The notes beneath the pieces were generated by a model. It had not been told where the DNA came from, did not search any database, and saw only the letters and a program-made list of their open reading frames with translations. A program made the translations under genes and the position numbers. From CAVXFL01 sp963761015 (GTDB lineage: Bacteria > Pseudomonadota > Alphaproteobacteria > Acetobacterales > Acetobacteraceae), in the NCBI GenBank assembly GCA_963761015.1, contig CAVXFL010000009.1, positions 248,001 through 312,000 of the forward strand: 64,000 nucleotides of DNA, read 5' to 3'. Positions 1 through 8,917 of this stretch are shown here, one piece after another (positions within the stretch are counted from its first letter, which is position 1; each line of letters opens with the position of its first letter).

Positions 1-829
1 TGACGACCCACCATTGGCCCAGGATCATGAATTTCGCGCCGCTCGCGATCATGGCGCCGAGTTCGGGGGTGGGCGGGCTCACGCCGGCGCCGACGAAGCT
101 CAGTCCGGCGGTCAGCAGCACGGCGAACCCGACCGTCACCGAAACCTGCACCAGCACGGTCGGCCAGGCGTTGGGCAGAAGATGCTTGAAGCAGAGCCCG
201 AGATCGGAATTGCCGATCGCCGCGGCGGCTTCCGCGAACGGACGCTCGCGCAGCGACAGCACTTCGCCGCGCACAAGGCGCAGGAACACGGGGAAATTCA
301 CAAAGGCGACCGCGAACAGCACGTTGATCGGCCCGGTGCCGCGGATCGCCACCAGCACCATGGCAAGAATGAACACCGGAAAGGCTTGCAGGATGTCAAG
401 GAACCGCAGCCCGCCCTCGGAGGTCCAGCGCAGGATGCGGCGATCGGCACCCTCGAAATACCCGGCGAACACGCCGAGCGTGGCGCCGATTGCCACCGAC
501 AGTGCCGTCGCGATCAGCGCGATGCTGACATCGGTGCGCGGCGCCGCCATCAGGCGGGAGAAGACGTCGATGCCGTTCTCGTCGGTGCCGAACCAATGCG
601 CGGCAGAAGGCGGCAGCAGCCGCTGCGCCGGATCGGCCAGCACGGTCGAATGCGGGGCGAGCCAGGGGCCGAACACGGTCAGGAACAGGATGAAGACGAA
701 GCCCAGCAGGATAACGCGATGGAAGGCGCCGAGACCGGACCAGACCCGAAAGGCGCCCTCGCGATGCCGGCCGAGAGCGGTTGCCCGGGGCATGGTTTCG
801 CCGGTTTCGCCGGCGCGCGCGGTCGTCAT
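1..829 (-). CDS. Peptide-type ABC transporter permease, DppC/OppC family (3' end outside window)
   Basis: Inner-membrane permease of an oligopeptide/dipeptide-class ABC importer. Reading leftward from ATG at 829, the product starts MTTARAGETGETMPR. It continues with a first membrane helix (FHRVILLGFVFILFLTVFGP), a periplasmic segment containing HWFGTDENGIDVFSR, and further helices. HWFGTDxxGxDxxSR is a hallmark of the DppC family. About 276 codons are visible, nearly a full protein, and the C-terminus runs off the left edge. Its ATG overlaps the TGA of the DppB-like gene upstream (ATGA), so the two are translationally coupled. It is the last visible gene of the NTF2-like/binding-protein/hydantoinase/DppBC operon. 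Substrate is inferred from context: hydantoins, 5-oxoproline or short peptides. Confidence 0.9.
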   Translation of the reverse strand, partial: MTTARAGETGETMPRATALGRHREGAFRVWSGLGAFHRVILLGFVFILFLTVFGPWLAPHSTVLADPAQRLLPPSAAHWFGTDENGIDVFSRLMAAPRTDVSIALIATALSVAIGATLGVFAGYFEGADRRILRWTSEGGLRFLDILQAFPVFILAMVLVAIRGTGPINVLFAVAFVNFPVFLRLVRGEVLSLRERPFAEAAAAIGNSDLGLCFKHLLPNAWPTVLVQVSVTVGFAVLLTAGLSFVGAGVSPPTPELGAMIASGAKFMILGQWWVV

Positions 830-1857
830 TTGGCGCCGGCCGCCACGCGCGGGTCGATCATGAAGTAGACGAGATCGACGACCAGATAGACGAGCATCGT
901 GAACACGGCCGCCACCAGCACGAAGCCCTGGATCGGAGCGTAATCGGCGGTGGTGATGGACTGCACGGCGTATTGGCCGAGACCGTTCAGGTTGAATACG
1001 GTTTCGATCAGCACCGCCCCCCCGAGCAGGAACCCGGTCACGACGCCAGTCATCACGACCGCCGGTGGCGCCGCGTTGCGCATGGCCCAGAACAGGATCG
1101 TCCGGCGCGGCAGGCCGAGGCCGACGGCGTAGGTCGTGTAGTCCGCACGCATGGCGGACGCCATGCTGGATTGCGTCATTTTGAAGATCGGCCCGCCATA
1201 GACGAAGGCGAGCGTGATCGCCGGCAGAACGAGATGCGCCAGCGTTGCGCGGAACGCGCCGAAATCCCCGGCGATCAGCGAATCCACGGCGTAAAGTCCG
1301 GTTACCCGGTCGGGCGGGATATCGAGAATGCCGAGCCGTCCCTCCGGCCCCGGCGCCCAGCCGAGCATGCTGAAGAATACGAAGATCAGCACCAGCCCGA
1401 GCCAGAAATCGGGCAAGGCACCGGCCAGCAGCCCGTAACCGAAGCTGCCGCGGCGCAGGATTCGGCTGAAACGGCCGCCCGACGGGTTGGCCGACAGCAA
1501 CGCGATCGGGACCATGACCAGGAACACCAGCAACATGCCTGCGGTGATCAGTTCGAGGGTCGCGGGCACGCGCACCAGCAGGTCCTGCGAGACCTCGCTC
1601 GCATTCACCCAGGAACGGCCGAAATCGCCGTGCAGCAGCCGCTCGAGATAGGCGACGTATTGCTGCGGTAGCGGTTCGTCCAGGCGGAGCTGCCGGCGTA
1701 GCATGTCCACGCCCGCCTGCGGCGCCAGCGGGCCGAGTTCCAGCCGCGCCGGATCGCCGGGCAGCATCCGCACGAGCACGAATGTGATGACGGAGATGAC
1801 GAAAAGCTGCGGGATCAGCAGCAGCAGGCGGCGCGCGACGTATTTCAGGGTGCGCAT
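826..1857 (-). CDS. Peptide-type ABC transporter permease, DppB/OppB family
   Basis: Inner-membrane permease, partner of the DppC-like protein that follows. 343 aa, normal for the family. The N-terminus MRTLKYVARRLLLLIPQLF is the typical first helix, followed by ITFVLVRMLPGDPARLELG, where the LPGDP motif marks DppB proteins. More helices follow at about residues 95-120, 135-160, 205-225 and 260-330. The start lies 9 bases after the stop of the hydantoinase fusion gene, and the stop overlaps the next ATG. The gene is therefore inside a tightly packed operon. No ATPase subunits are seen here; in this family they usually lie just downstream of dppC, outside the window. Confidence 0.93.
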   Translation of the reverse strand: MRTLKYVARRLLLLIPQLFVISVITFVLVRMLPGDPARLELGPLAPQAGVDMLRRQLRLDEPLPQQYVAYLERLLHGDFGRSWVNASEVSQDLLVRVPATLELITAGMLLVFLVMVPIALLSANPSGGRFSRILRRGSFGYGLLAGALPDFWLGLVLIFVFFSMLGWAPGPEGRLGILDIPPDRVTGLYAVDSLIAGDFGAFRATLAHLVLPAITLAFVYGGPIFKMTQSSMASAMRADYTTYAVGLGLPRRTILFWAMRNAAPPAVVMTGVVTGFLLGGAVLIETVFNLNGLGQYAVQSITTADYAPIQGFVLVAAVFTMLVYLVVDLVYFMIDPRVAAGAK

Positions 1858-1866
1858 GGCCGCCGC

Positions 1867-4800
1867 CTAGGCGCTCCGCCGCGCAGCGATTTCGGTGCGG
1901 CACGCGACGGTCGCCGCCGTGTCCACCTCCAGTTGCTCGTCGGCGTCCTCGCCGCGAAGCACGACGCCATAGATCTCGCGCGCCGCCCGGTGGCTTACCC
2001 AGCCCTCGCGCACATCCGCGAGCACGCGCGCCACGTCGCGCTCCAGCGGATCGCCATAGCCGCCGCCGCCGTTATCGATGCCGATGACGAACTCGCCCGG
2101 CTCCAGCTCGATCTGGCAGACATTCGGCATCTGCTCGCGCGTCCCGTCCCGGTGCAGCTTGAAGGTGCGGGCGGCCGCCCCGGCATGGCCGCCGCGCACG
2201 CCCTGCGGTGGATTGTGCTGTCCGTCGGACGGCACGACGACCGTCATCCGGTTGCCCTTCGTGCCGTACATCACTTCGCTGCCCGGCGCGCCGCGGAATT
2301 TCCCCGCTCCGCCGGAATCGATCACCAGCCGCTGATAGCGGATATCGAGCGGATGCTTGATCTCGTCCAGTTCGATGCTGTCGCGATATATCAGCCCGCT
2401 CGTGCAGGGCAGCAGATACGTCACCCAGCCGTCGGCGCTCGGCGTGCCGGGACCGCCATTGGTGCCCAGGAAAAGCTGGTTGATATAGGGCGCGTCGCCG
2501 CGGCGATAATCGAGGCCGGAGACCACGCCGTTCGGCGCGCCGATCGCGTTGCCGCCTTCGGCCAGGCCGAAGCCCTCGCCGAACGCGGCAAACGCGGATT
2601 GCGTGACGTTGATGAGCCGATCGGCAAGATTGGTGGTGGCCATCGAGCAGGAATGCGGGAAACGGGGAATGCCGACGACGCAATTCTCCCGCAGCATGAT
2701 CTCGATCCGCCGCATGCTGCCGGAGTTCTTCGGCACGTCCCATTCGACGCAATTGAAAACGCCGCACAGGGCATTGTTGACCGCGCACACTTCCGACTGG
2801 TTGAGCCCGCAATCCAGGCAATCCGGGTTGTCGCGCAGATCAACCGCGATATGCGCCGCCTGCGGATCGACCGTGACCGTGGCCTTGATCGGGATGCCGC
2901 CCGGCACCGCTGGCGTCGGGTCGTGCGCGGTATGGTTCACCACCTGCCCGGCGGGCAGCGCTTCGATGGCCTTGATCATCCGCCGCTCGGAATAGTCGAA
3001 CCATTCCTCGATAAAGCGGCGCACCGTCGCGGCGCCGTAGGCGGCGACGAACTCCTTCAGCCGCCGCTCCCCCGTGCGCGCCGCGCCGATGCCGGCGAGG
3101 TAATCGCCATACCATTGGTCCGGAATACGGATGCGCGCGCGGCACATACGGATGATGTCGTCGATATCGCGATAGTTCTCCTGCACCTTCACGCAGGGGA
3201 AGACGATCGAGCCTTCCTGATAAACGTCGCGGGCGTTCGCGTAATATGTGGTGGGAATGGAGTTGCCGATATCGGCCTGATGCGCCTTGGCGCTGGCGGT
3301 GAACAAATGCTCGCCTTGAGCGAACACCGGGACGAGGATCGTGTGGTCGGCCGGATGCGTGTTGCCGAGATAAACGTCGTTGTGCAGATAGGCGTCGCCC
3401 TCGCGCGGCGCATGGAAGCGCGTCATCACTTCGGCTTGCAGATGCGCCCCGAAAATATGCACCGGCAGACCTTCCGCCACCGAGAGCAGGCGATTATCGG
3501 CCGTCACGATGGCGTTGGAGAAGTCGCGCGCCTGGTTGATGACGGCGGAGCGGCCGGCGCGGAGCAGCGTGTTGGACATCTCCCGCACGATGCCGTCGAG
3601 GCGGTTCGCCATGACCGCGAGCTGAACCGCATCGAGCGGAGCGGAAACCACGTTCACGGTCTTGGCCGCTGCGGCGAATGGCTCCAGCAGGTAGCTGCCC
3701 GATCCGCCGATCTTCGCGCGCATCCCGGGATAGACGACGATGGTCGTGGTGGGCTCTTCGATGATCGCGGGGCCCGTGATCATCGCCCCCGGCTCCAGCC
3801 GGCTGCCGTAATGGATCGGGATCTCGACCTGCCCGGTCGCGGTGAAATAGGCGCTGCGGCGTTCGTGCGAGGCCGCCGCGTGCGGCATTGCATCGGCCGA
3901 GGCGGCCGGACGCTGCGCGCGCAGGCTGCCGGTGAACCGCGCCTTCCAATTCAGGCACTCGACCGGCTGGCCCGGCTGCTTCACCGCGAATACCCGCTCG
4001 TGCACCGCGTGGAACGCGTCTTCCAGCGCCGCGACATCGGACTGGCCGCCGAACCGCCCGGCGGCCAGCGGCACCTCCAGTTCCCAAACCTGATAACGGT
4101 ACCGGGCCTCCACCGAATAGGTCACGCGCCCTTCGTCAACTCCGCGTTCGTTCAGCGAGCGGGCAAACCGCGCGATTTCGGCATCGATCTCCGCAAGCGT
4201 GGCGTTCACGTGGTCGAAATCGAACGCGTCCGTGCAGGTGACGGAGCTGCCCGTGTGCTCGAACACGATCTCGGAATACTGCGCGCCGCATGCGCTGAGC
4301 GCCGCCGCGGTGCGCGGCAGCACCACGTTGCGGCAGCCGAGTTTTTCGGCGATCTGCATGATGCCGATGCCGGATGAGCCGCCGCCGGCCACAATCGCGC
4401 AATGCTTGGGATCGTAGCCTTCGTTGGTCGTGATCTCCTGGATCGCCTTGACCATGTGCTCGTTGGCGACCGAGAGAATGCCGGCCGCCGCCGCCTCGGG
4501 GCTCTGGCCGAGCCGCTCGGCGATGCGCCCGACCACCTCGCGCGCACCGGCGAGGTCGAGCTGCATGCGCCCGCCCAGGAAATACGCCGGGTCCAGATAG
4601 CCGAGCACCGTGGCGGCGTCGGTCACTGTGGGCTCGGTGCCGCCGCGGCCGTAGCAGACCGGCCCCGGGTCGGCGCCGGCGCTATGCGGCCCGACGCGCA
4701 GCAGGCCGCCGGAATCGATCCAGGCGATGGACCCGCCGCCGGCACCGATCGATCGGACATCGACGGACGACATGCCGAGGCAGTCGCCGGTGAAGTGCTG

Positions 4801-5748
4801 GCCGATCCAGGTCTCGCGCGTGTATTTCAGCTCGCCGCCGCGCACCAGCGAGACATCGAACGTGGTTCCGCCGGCGTCGCAAACGATGACGAGATCGCCA
4901 AGCCCTTCCGCCGCGGCATAGATTTGGCCGGCGACCGGGGCCATCGCGGGACCGGATTTGGTCAGATAGATCGGGCGCGCGATCACGTCCTCGACATGCA
5001 TCACTCCGCCGATCGAGGTGCTGACCAGCAACTCGCCCGCGAACCCCGCGGCGCGCAGATCCCGGTCCAACTCGGTCAGATGGCCGCGCATGACCGGCGC
5101 CAGCGACGCATCGATCGCGGTTGCCGAGGCGCGGCGGTATTCGCGCAGGATGGGATTGAGCCGATGCGACAACGTACTGGGCAGCCCCGGCAGATGCTGC
5201 GCGATCAGCTCGCCGATCCGGCGCTCGTGCACCGGGTTCGCCACGGACCAGAGCAGACACACCGCGATCGCCTGGAATCCGCCCGCCGCGATCTTTTGCA
5301 GGATCGCCCGGACCGCCGCCTCGTCGAGTGGCGTATCGATGGTTCCTTCCGAGGTGATGCGCTCGGGAACCTCGAATGTGTGGCGGCGCGGGATGTAGGG
5401 CTGCGGATAGTCGAAGTCCCAGCGGTGCGGATCGAACCGCCCGCCCTCCTTCAGCACCATTATTTCCGGAAACCCCTGCGTCACCAGCAGGGCCGTCTTG
5501 CCCACCTTGCGCTCGACGATGGCGTTGGTGGCGCGGGTGGTTCCGTAGGTGAACAGTGTGGCCTCGGCGAGCACCGCGTCGCGGGTCAGCCCCATCTCCC
5601 GCGCCGCGTGATCGATCGCCGCCGAAAGCCCGCTGAAGGCGCGTTCCGGCGTGGTCAGCGCCTTGCCGATATGCAGCCGGCCGGCCGCATCGGCGATGAC
5701 GACATCCGTGAAGGTTCCGCCGATATCGGCGGAGACGCGAAAGCTCAT
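1867..5748 (-). CDS. Fused hydantoinase A/hydantoinase B protein (5-oxoprolinase type)
   Basis: 1293 aa, the size of full-length 5-oxoprolinases, which fuse a hydantoinase A/oxoprolinase ATPase half to a hydantoinase B half. HyuA half, residues 1 to about 690: N-terminal SADIGGTFTDVVI phosphate-binding motif, a second CDAGGTTFDVSLV motif near 290, GGGSSGIG near 455. HyuB half, from about 700 on: RAGRSAVINQARDFSNAI, LHNDVYLGNTHPADHT, and near the C-terminus FVIGIDNGGGGYGDP. Members hydrolyse 5-oxo-L-proline or N-methylhydantoin with ATP; the exact substrate cannot be told from sequence. The gene lies between a family 5 binding protein and the DppBC permeases, implying uptake and ATP-dependent opening of the same cyclic amide or a peptide releasing it. 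The start has a GGAG about 9 bases upstream. The reading frame is uninterrupted. Confidence 0.93.
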   Translation of the reverse strand: MSFRVSADIGGTFTDVVIADAAGRLHIGKALTTPERAFSGLSAAIDHAAREMGLTRDAVLAEATLFTYGTTRATNAIVERKVGKTALLVTQGFPEIMVLKEGGRFDPHRWDFDYPQPYIPRRHTFEVPERITSEGTIDTPLDEAAVRAILQKIAAGGFQAIAVCLLWSVANPVHERRIGELIAQHLPGLPSTLSHRLNPILREYRRASATAIDASLAPVMRGHLTELDRDLRAAGFAGELLVSTSIGGVMHVEDVIARPIYLTKSGPAMAPVAGQIYAAAEGLGDLVIVCDAGGTTFDVSLVRGGELKYTRETWIGQHFTGDCLGMSSVDVRSIGAGGGSIAWIDSGGLLRVGPHSAGADPGPVCYGRGGTEPTVTDAATVLGYLDPAYFLGGRMQLDLAGAREVVGRIAERLGQSPEAAAAGILSVANEHMVKAIQEITTNEGYDPKHCAIVAGGGSSGIGIMQIAEKLGCRNVVLPRTAAALSACGAQYSEIVFEHTGSSVTCTDAFDFDHVNATLAEIDAEIARFARSLNERGVDEGRVTYSVEARYRYQVWELEVPLAAGRFGGQSDVAALEDAFHAVHERVFAVKQPGQPVECLNWKARFTGSLRAQRPAASADAMPHAAASHERRSAYFTATGQVEIPIHYGSRLEPGAMITGPAIIEEPTTTIVVYPGMRAKIGGSGSYLLEPFAAAAKTVNVVSAPLDAVQLAVMANRLDGIVREMSNTLLRAGRSAVINQARDFSNAIVTADNRLLSVAEGLPVHIFGAHLQAEVMTRFHAPREGDAYLHNDVYLGNTHPADHTILVPVFAQGEHLFTASAKAHQADIGNSIPTTYYANARDVYQEGSIVFPCVKVQENYRDIDDIIRMCRARIRIPDQWYGDYLAGIGAARTGERRLKEFVAAYGAATVRRFIEEWFDYSERRMIKAIEALPAGQVVNHTAHDPTPAVPGGIPIKATVTVDPQAAHIAVDLRDNPDCLDCGLNQSEVCAVNNALCGVFNCVEWDVPKNSGSMRRIEIMLRENCVVGIPRFPHSCSMATTNLADRLINVTQSAFAAFGEGFGLAEGGNAIGAPNGVVSGLDYRRGDAPYINQLFLGTNGGPGTPSADGWVTYLLPCTSGLIYRDSIELDEIKHPLDIRYQRLVIDSGGAGKFRGAPGSEVMYGTKGNRMTVVVPSDGQHNPPQGVRGGHAGAAARTFKLHRDGTREQMPNVCQIELEPGEFVIGIDNGGGGYGDPLERDVARVLADVREGWVSHRAAREIYGVVLRGEDADEQLEVDTAATVACRTEIAARRSA

Positions 5749-5833
5749 GCGGAATTGCTCCGGGAAACGGCTGCGGCCATCGGAATCCGGCGGAGGCCGC
5801 GATGCGGCCGGCCTCCGCCTCGCGCCGGTATCC

Positions 5834-7444
5834 TCAATCGCGCAGCCGCATCTCGGCGACCTTGTCGTACTGCGTGGTGAACCACTTCCAGCCTTCGAGC
5901 TTGTCGCTCATCGCGTTCACGTAGAACGGTTCCGCGATCCAGCCGAGCGTCGCGGCCTCGTTGATCCGCTCCTCCGCCGGCTTGTGGAACGCGTTGCGCT
6001 TCGCCGTGTCGATGATCGACGCGCCTTCGTGCAGAATCCGGTCCACCTCAGGGTCGCTGTAGTTCTGGTAGTTCACCGCATTGCCGGTCAGATAGAACAA
6101 CCGCAGCGAGTAGTTCGGATCGGGCTGGATCGGAAAGTCGATCCAGAGCGCGAACTGCGCCTTTTTCGATTGCACCAGATCCGAATGCGCGGCGACCGGC
6201 ATCTTGCGCAAATCGGCGGTGATGCCGACCCCGCTGAGGATGGATTTCATCAGGATGGCGATGTTCTCCTGCACCGGATCGCCGGCGCTGAACGCCAAGG
6301 TGACCTGCAACCCATTGGGGATATTCGCCTCGTGCAGCAGTTCCTTGGCCTTTGCCACGTCATGCTTATAGCGCGTGAACGGCACGTATCCGGGATAGAC
6401 GCTCGGCATCACGCCTTCCCAAGGCACCGCGAGGCCGTGATAGATGTTCTTCACGATCTGTTCGCGCGGGATCAGGTACTCGATCGCCTGCCGCAGCTTC
6501 GGGTTGTTGAACGGCGGCTCGCTATTGTTCATGACGAGGTAAATCGACTGGTTGCCGTGCACCGCGGCCACCCGCACGCCCGGCGACCGCGACAGCGCCA
6601 TTGCCTCGTCCGGCGAAAGCCCCTCCACCAGATCGACCTTGCCCTGGCGCAACAGCGCGACCCGGTTGGCCGATTCCGGCACGACCAGATAGATGATGCG
6701 CTTGATCGCGGGCGGGCCCTGCCAGTAGTTCGGATTGGCCTGCATCACCACGCGCCGGCCGGAGTCCCAGCGCTTGATGAAATAGGGGCCGAAGCCCATC
6801 ACGTCGTTGGACGCCCATTTGGTGGCCCAGGGATCGTCCGCCGTCGCGTGCTTCTTCGCTTCGGTGCTGTCCTCCCAGTACCAATAGAGATTGGTGAGGA
6901 TCTTGCAGATCAGCGGCATCGGCTTGTCCGATGTGATCCGCACCGTGTACTTGTCGACCGCCTGCCACTGCTTCGGATCGTCGGCATTGGCCGCGTTCTG
7001 CAGGAACGATCCGATCGCCTTCAGCGCGTGCGCGCGGGCGACCCGCCACAACACGTCTTTTGCCGTGAACTCGTTGCCGGCGGCCGACTTCACACCCTTG
7101 TGGAGGTGATAAACCGCGGTCTTGCCGTCCTGGCTCAGATCGCACTTCGCGACGATCGCCGGGACCATCTTCTGGTCGCGAAAATCCGGGTAGGTGAAGC
7201 CGGGAACCTTGGTCGGATCGGCACCGGGCGTGCCCTTGTAGGGATAGGCGGAAGGCTGCCATTCGGCGCCCAGATCGTATAGCTGCCCGGCCAGGCTCCA
7301 GGTTTGCGGACTCGCCTGCCGATCGAGGTCAACCCCGGACGGCGTGCCAGGGATTGCGATTACGATCGTATCCTTGGCGAATACCGGCCCGGCCGCGAGC
7401 AGCCACCCGGCTGTGGTGGCCGCAAGCATGCGCATGCAGAACAT
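5834..7444 (-). CDS. Periplasmic substrate-binding protein of a peptide-type ABC importer (SBP family 5)
   Basis: Periplasmic receptor for the DppBC-like transporter of this operon. 536 aa with an N-terminal signal peptide (MFCMRMLAATTAGWLLAAGPVFAKD) followed by the DppA/OppA fold. Typical stretches are GFGPYFIKRWDSGRRVVMQ around residues 220-245 and RQAIEYLIPREQIVKNI around 315. A strong ribosome site (AAGGAG, 6 bases upstream) supports the start. It lies 68 bases after the NTF2-like gene and about 85 bases before the hydantoinase fusion. Ligand is unknown; the neighbouring hydantoinase suggests a cyclic amide, an N-carbamoyl or pyroglutamyl compound, or a short peptide. Confidence 0.93.
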   Translation of the reverse strand: MFCMRMLAATTAGWLLAAGPVFAKDTIVIAIPGTPSGVDLDRQASPQTWSLAGQLYDLGAEWQPSAYPYKGTPGADPTKVPGFTYPDFRDQKMVPAIVAKCDLSQDGKTAVYHLHKGVKSAAGNEFTAKDVLWRVARAHALKAIGSFLQNAANADDPKQWQAVDKYTVRITSDKPMPLICKILTNLYWYWEDSTEAKKHATADDPWATKWASNDVMGFGPYFIKRWDSGRRVVMQANPNYWQGPPAIKRIIYLVVPESANRVALLRQGKVDLVEGLSPDEAMALSRSPGVRVAAVHGNQSIYLVMNNSEPPFNNPKLRQAIEYLIPREQIVKNIYHGLAVPWEGVMPSVYPGYVPFTRYKHDVAKAKELLHEANIPNGLQVTLAFSAGDPVQENIAILMKSILSGVGITADLRKMPVAAHSDLVQSKKAQFALWIDFPIQPDPNYSLRLFYLTGNAVNYQNYSDPEVDRILHEGASIIDTAKRNAFHKPAEERINEAATLGWIAEPFYVNAMSDKLEGWKWFTTQYDKVAEMRLRD

Positions 7445-7512
7445 CCTCGCTCCTTCCGTTTCACGTCATTGCAGTGAAAGCCCAGTCCGGCTTCGCGCAT
7501 CCGCGACCGCGG

Positions 7513-7968
7513 CTACGCCCAGCCCTTCAGGTGCGGTGCGTAGAAATTCACCTTCATGTCGACCGACTGGAACATCCACCGGCCATTCTCGCGGACATAG
7601 ATCTCGTCGTATTGGCACAGCAGCCAGCGCGCTTCGGTGCCGCCGTCCGTCGCGACGGTGCAAGGCATGAACAGGCGCCATTTGCCGGTGGCATGCGCCT
7701 CGTCCTGCACCTCGATGAGCGGGTTGATGGCGAGATGCGCGGCGAACCGGATCTGCTCGCGCGTGCGGTCGAGGAATGCCTTGATTGCCGCGCGCCCGAC
7801 ATGCCGCCCGAACTCGGGACCGCCATCCCAGCACCCGTCCGCCACGAACAGACTGGACAGGCCTTCGGCATCGTAATTGTCGTCGGCATAGGCGCAGTAG
7901 CGCGCCTTCAGGCGCGTTATTTCATCGACCGCTTCCAGCCGCGCGAGCCGCTCCTCGATCGTTGCCAT
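7513..7968 (-). CDS. SnoaL/NTF2-like small protein
   Basis: About 151 aa. The protein begins MATIEERLARLEAVDEITRLK, the usual entry helix of SnoaL-like proteins with an NTF2 cone fold. It continues with KARYCAYADDNYDAEGLSSL, LFVADGCWDGG, and a C-terminal DEIYVRENGRWMFQSVDMKV strand. Members are cyclases, dehydratases, hydrolases or accessory proteins, so function is not defined. The longer reading frame reaching into the divergent regulator gene is not credible. The start at 7968 follows a GGGGGAG site at proper distance; an in-frame ATG at 7980 is an alternative. It is the first gene of the hydantoinase/transporter operon and probably acts on the same substrate. Confidence 0.82.
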   Translation of the reverse strand: MATIEERLARLEAVDEITRLKARYCAYADDNYDAEGLSSLFVADGCWDGGPEFGRHVGRAAIKAFLDRTREQIRFAAHLAINPLIEVQDEAHATGKWRLFMPCTVATDGGTEARWLLCQYDEIYVRENGRWMFQSVDMKVNFYAPHLKGWA

Positions 7969-8133
7969 GCGCTCCCCCATCTCGCCAGACTGCACCGCAG
8001 CATGCGCCGGGATATCGCCGTCTGTGAAGAGGGAGAATCGCGCTTGCAGTTGCGCCGCGCCAGTCATGTCGATCGGCGGGCGCAGAAAAACCGATTGACG
8101 CCACTCGCGCACGGAGCCTAGCCTTTCCGTCCG

Positions 8134-8144
8134 TGGTCTGATCT
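8134..8144 (+). promoter_or_regulatory. Possible FadR/GntR-type operator
   Basis: TGGTCTGATCT, 11 bases before the start of the GntR-family gene, matches the FadR-type palindrome TGGTCNGACCA at 9 of 11 positions. It lies in the divergent region between the regulator and the hydantoinase operon, where an autoregulatory site is expected. A single imperfect copy is weak evidence. Confidence 0.3.
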
Positions 8145-8155
8145 CCTGATGTGCC

Positions 8156-8917
8156 ATGTCCGGGTCGGTCGAGCGTATCCGTCGTCCCCAGTCGTTGCCG
8201 GAGGCGGTGATGACCGAGTTGCAACGGGCGTTCCTGCAGCGCGGATTGAAGGTGGGGGAACGGCTCCCGCCGGAGCGCGAACTGGCCAAGCAACTTTCGG
8301 TTGGCCGTTCGTCCTTGCGGGAAGCCATGCAGGGCCTGCAGACCATGGGCCTGGTCGAGGTCCGGCGCGGGGTCGGGACGTTCTTCACCAGCGAGCCGGG
8401 CAAATGGCTGCTTTCGCCGCTCAAATTCGCCCGCACCCCGTCGCGGCGGCTGTTCGGCGAACTTATCGAAGCGCGGCGGCTGGTCGAGGTCCGGCTCGCC
8501 GAACGTGCCGCGGAGTGCGCGACGGAGAAGGACATCGCGCGTCTGCGCGACGCCGCCCAGAACCGCGCCACCGCCCGGCCCGGCCAGTATGTCGAGCGCG
8601 GCATCGGCTTCCACCTGGCGGTCGCCGCGGCCGCGCATCACACCGTGCTGGCGTCGATGCTCAACGCGGTCTTCCATCTCTACTTCGATGTCCTCGAATC
8701 CCTCGACCCCGCCGCGCAGGACAGGGAAGCGGCGTTCCGTGCCGGCCAGCAAGGCGGCCACGACGAGATCCTGCGCATGATCGAAGCCCGCGATCCGCAA
8801 GGGGCCGCCGAAGCCATGCGCGCCCATCTGGAGCATCTGCAGCAAAATTTCCCCCTTTCCCCATCACCCGGGCGCCGGGGACGGCGCACATCCACAAGGA
8901 GGCATCCGAATGCTTAG
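8156..8917 (+). CDS. GntR-family transcriptional regulator, FadR subfamily (FCD domain)
   Basis: 253 aa. Residues about 10-75 form a GntR winged helix: LKVGERLPPERELAKQLSVG, SLREAMQGLQTMGLVEV, RRGVGTFF. Residues about 95-235 form an all-helical FCD effector domain with LIEARRLVEVRLAERAA and GFHLAVAAAAHHTVL. FCD regulators bind small carboxylic acids, often with a metal through conserved Asp/His residues. It is divergent from the hydantoinase/peptide-importer operon and its stop overlaps the start of the sugar-binding protein gene, so it may control either or both. The last 20 or so residues are Arg/Pro/Ser-rich and unlike the family, perhaps only because the frame runs over the next gene's ribosome site. 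Confidence 0.9.
   Translation: MSGSVERIRRPQSLPEAVMTELQRAFLQRGLKVGERLPPERELAKQLSVGRSSLREAMQGLQTMGLVEVRRGVGTFFTSEPGKWLLSPLKFARTPSRRLFGELIEARRLVEVRLAERAAECATEKDIARLRDAAQNRATARPGQYVERGIGFHLAVAAAAHHTVLASMLNAVFHLYFDVLESLDPAAQDREAAFRAGQQGGHDEILRMIEARDPQGAAEAMRAHLEHLQQNFPLSPSPGRRGRRTSTRRHPNA

Noticed and set aside
1933..4377. 814-residue open frame antisense to the hydantoinase fusion
   Set aside because: Low-complexity Arg/Ala/His-rich product typical of the antisense of a high-GC gene, with no domain; the sense frame is a complete known family.
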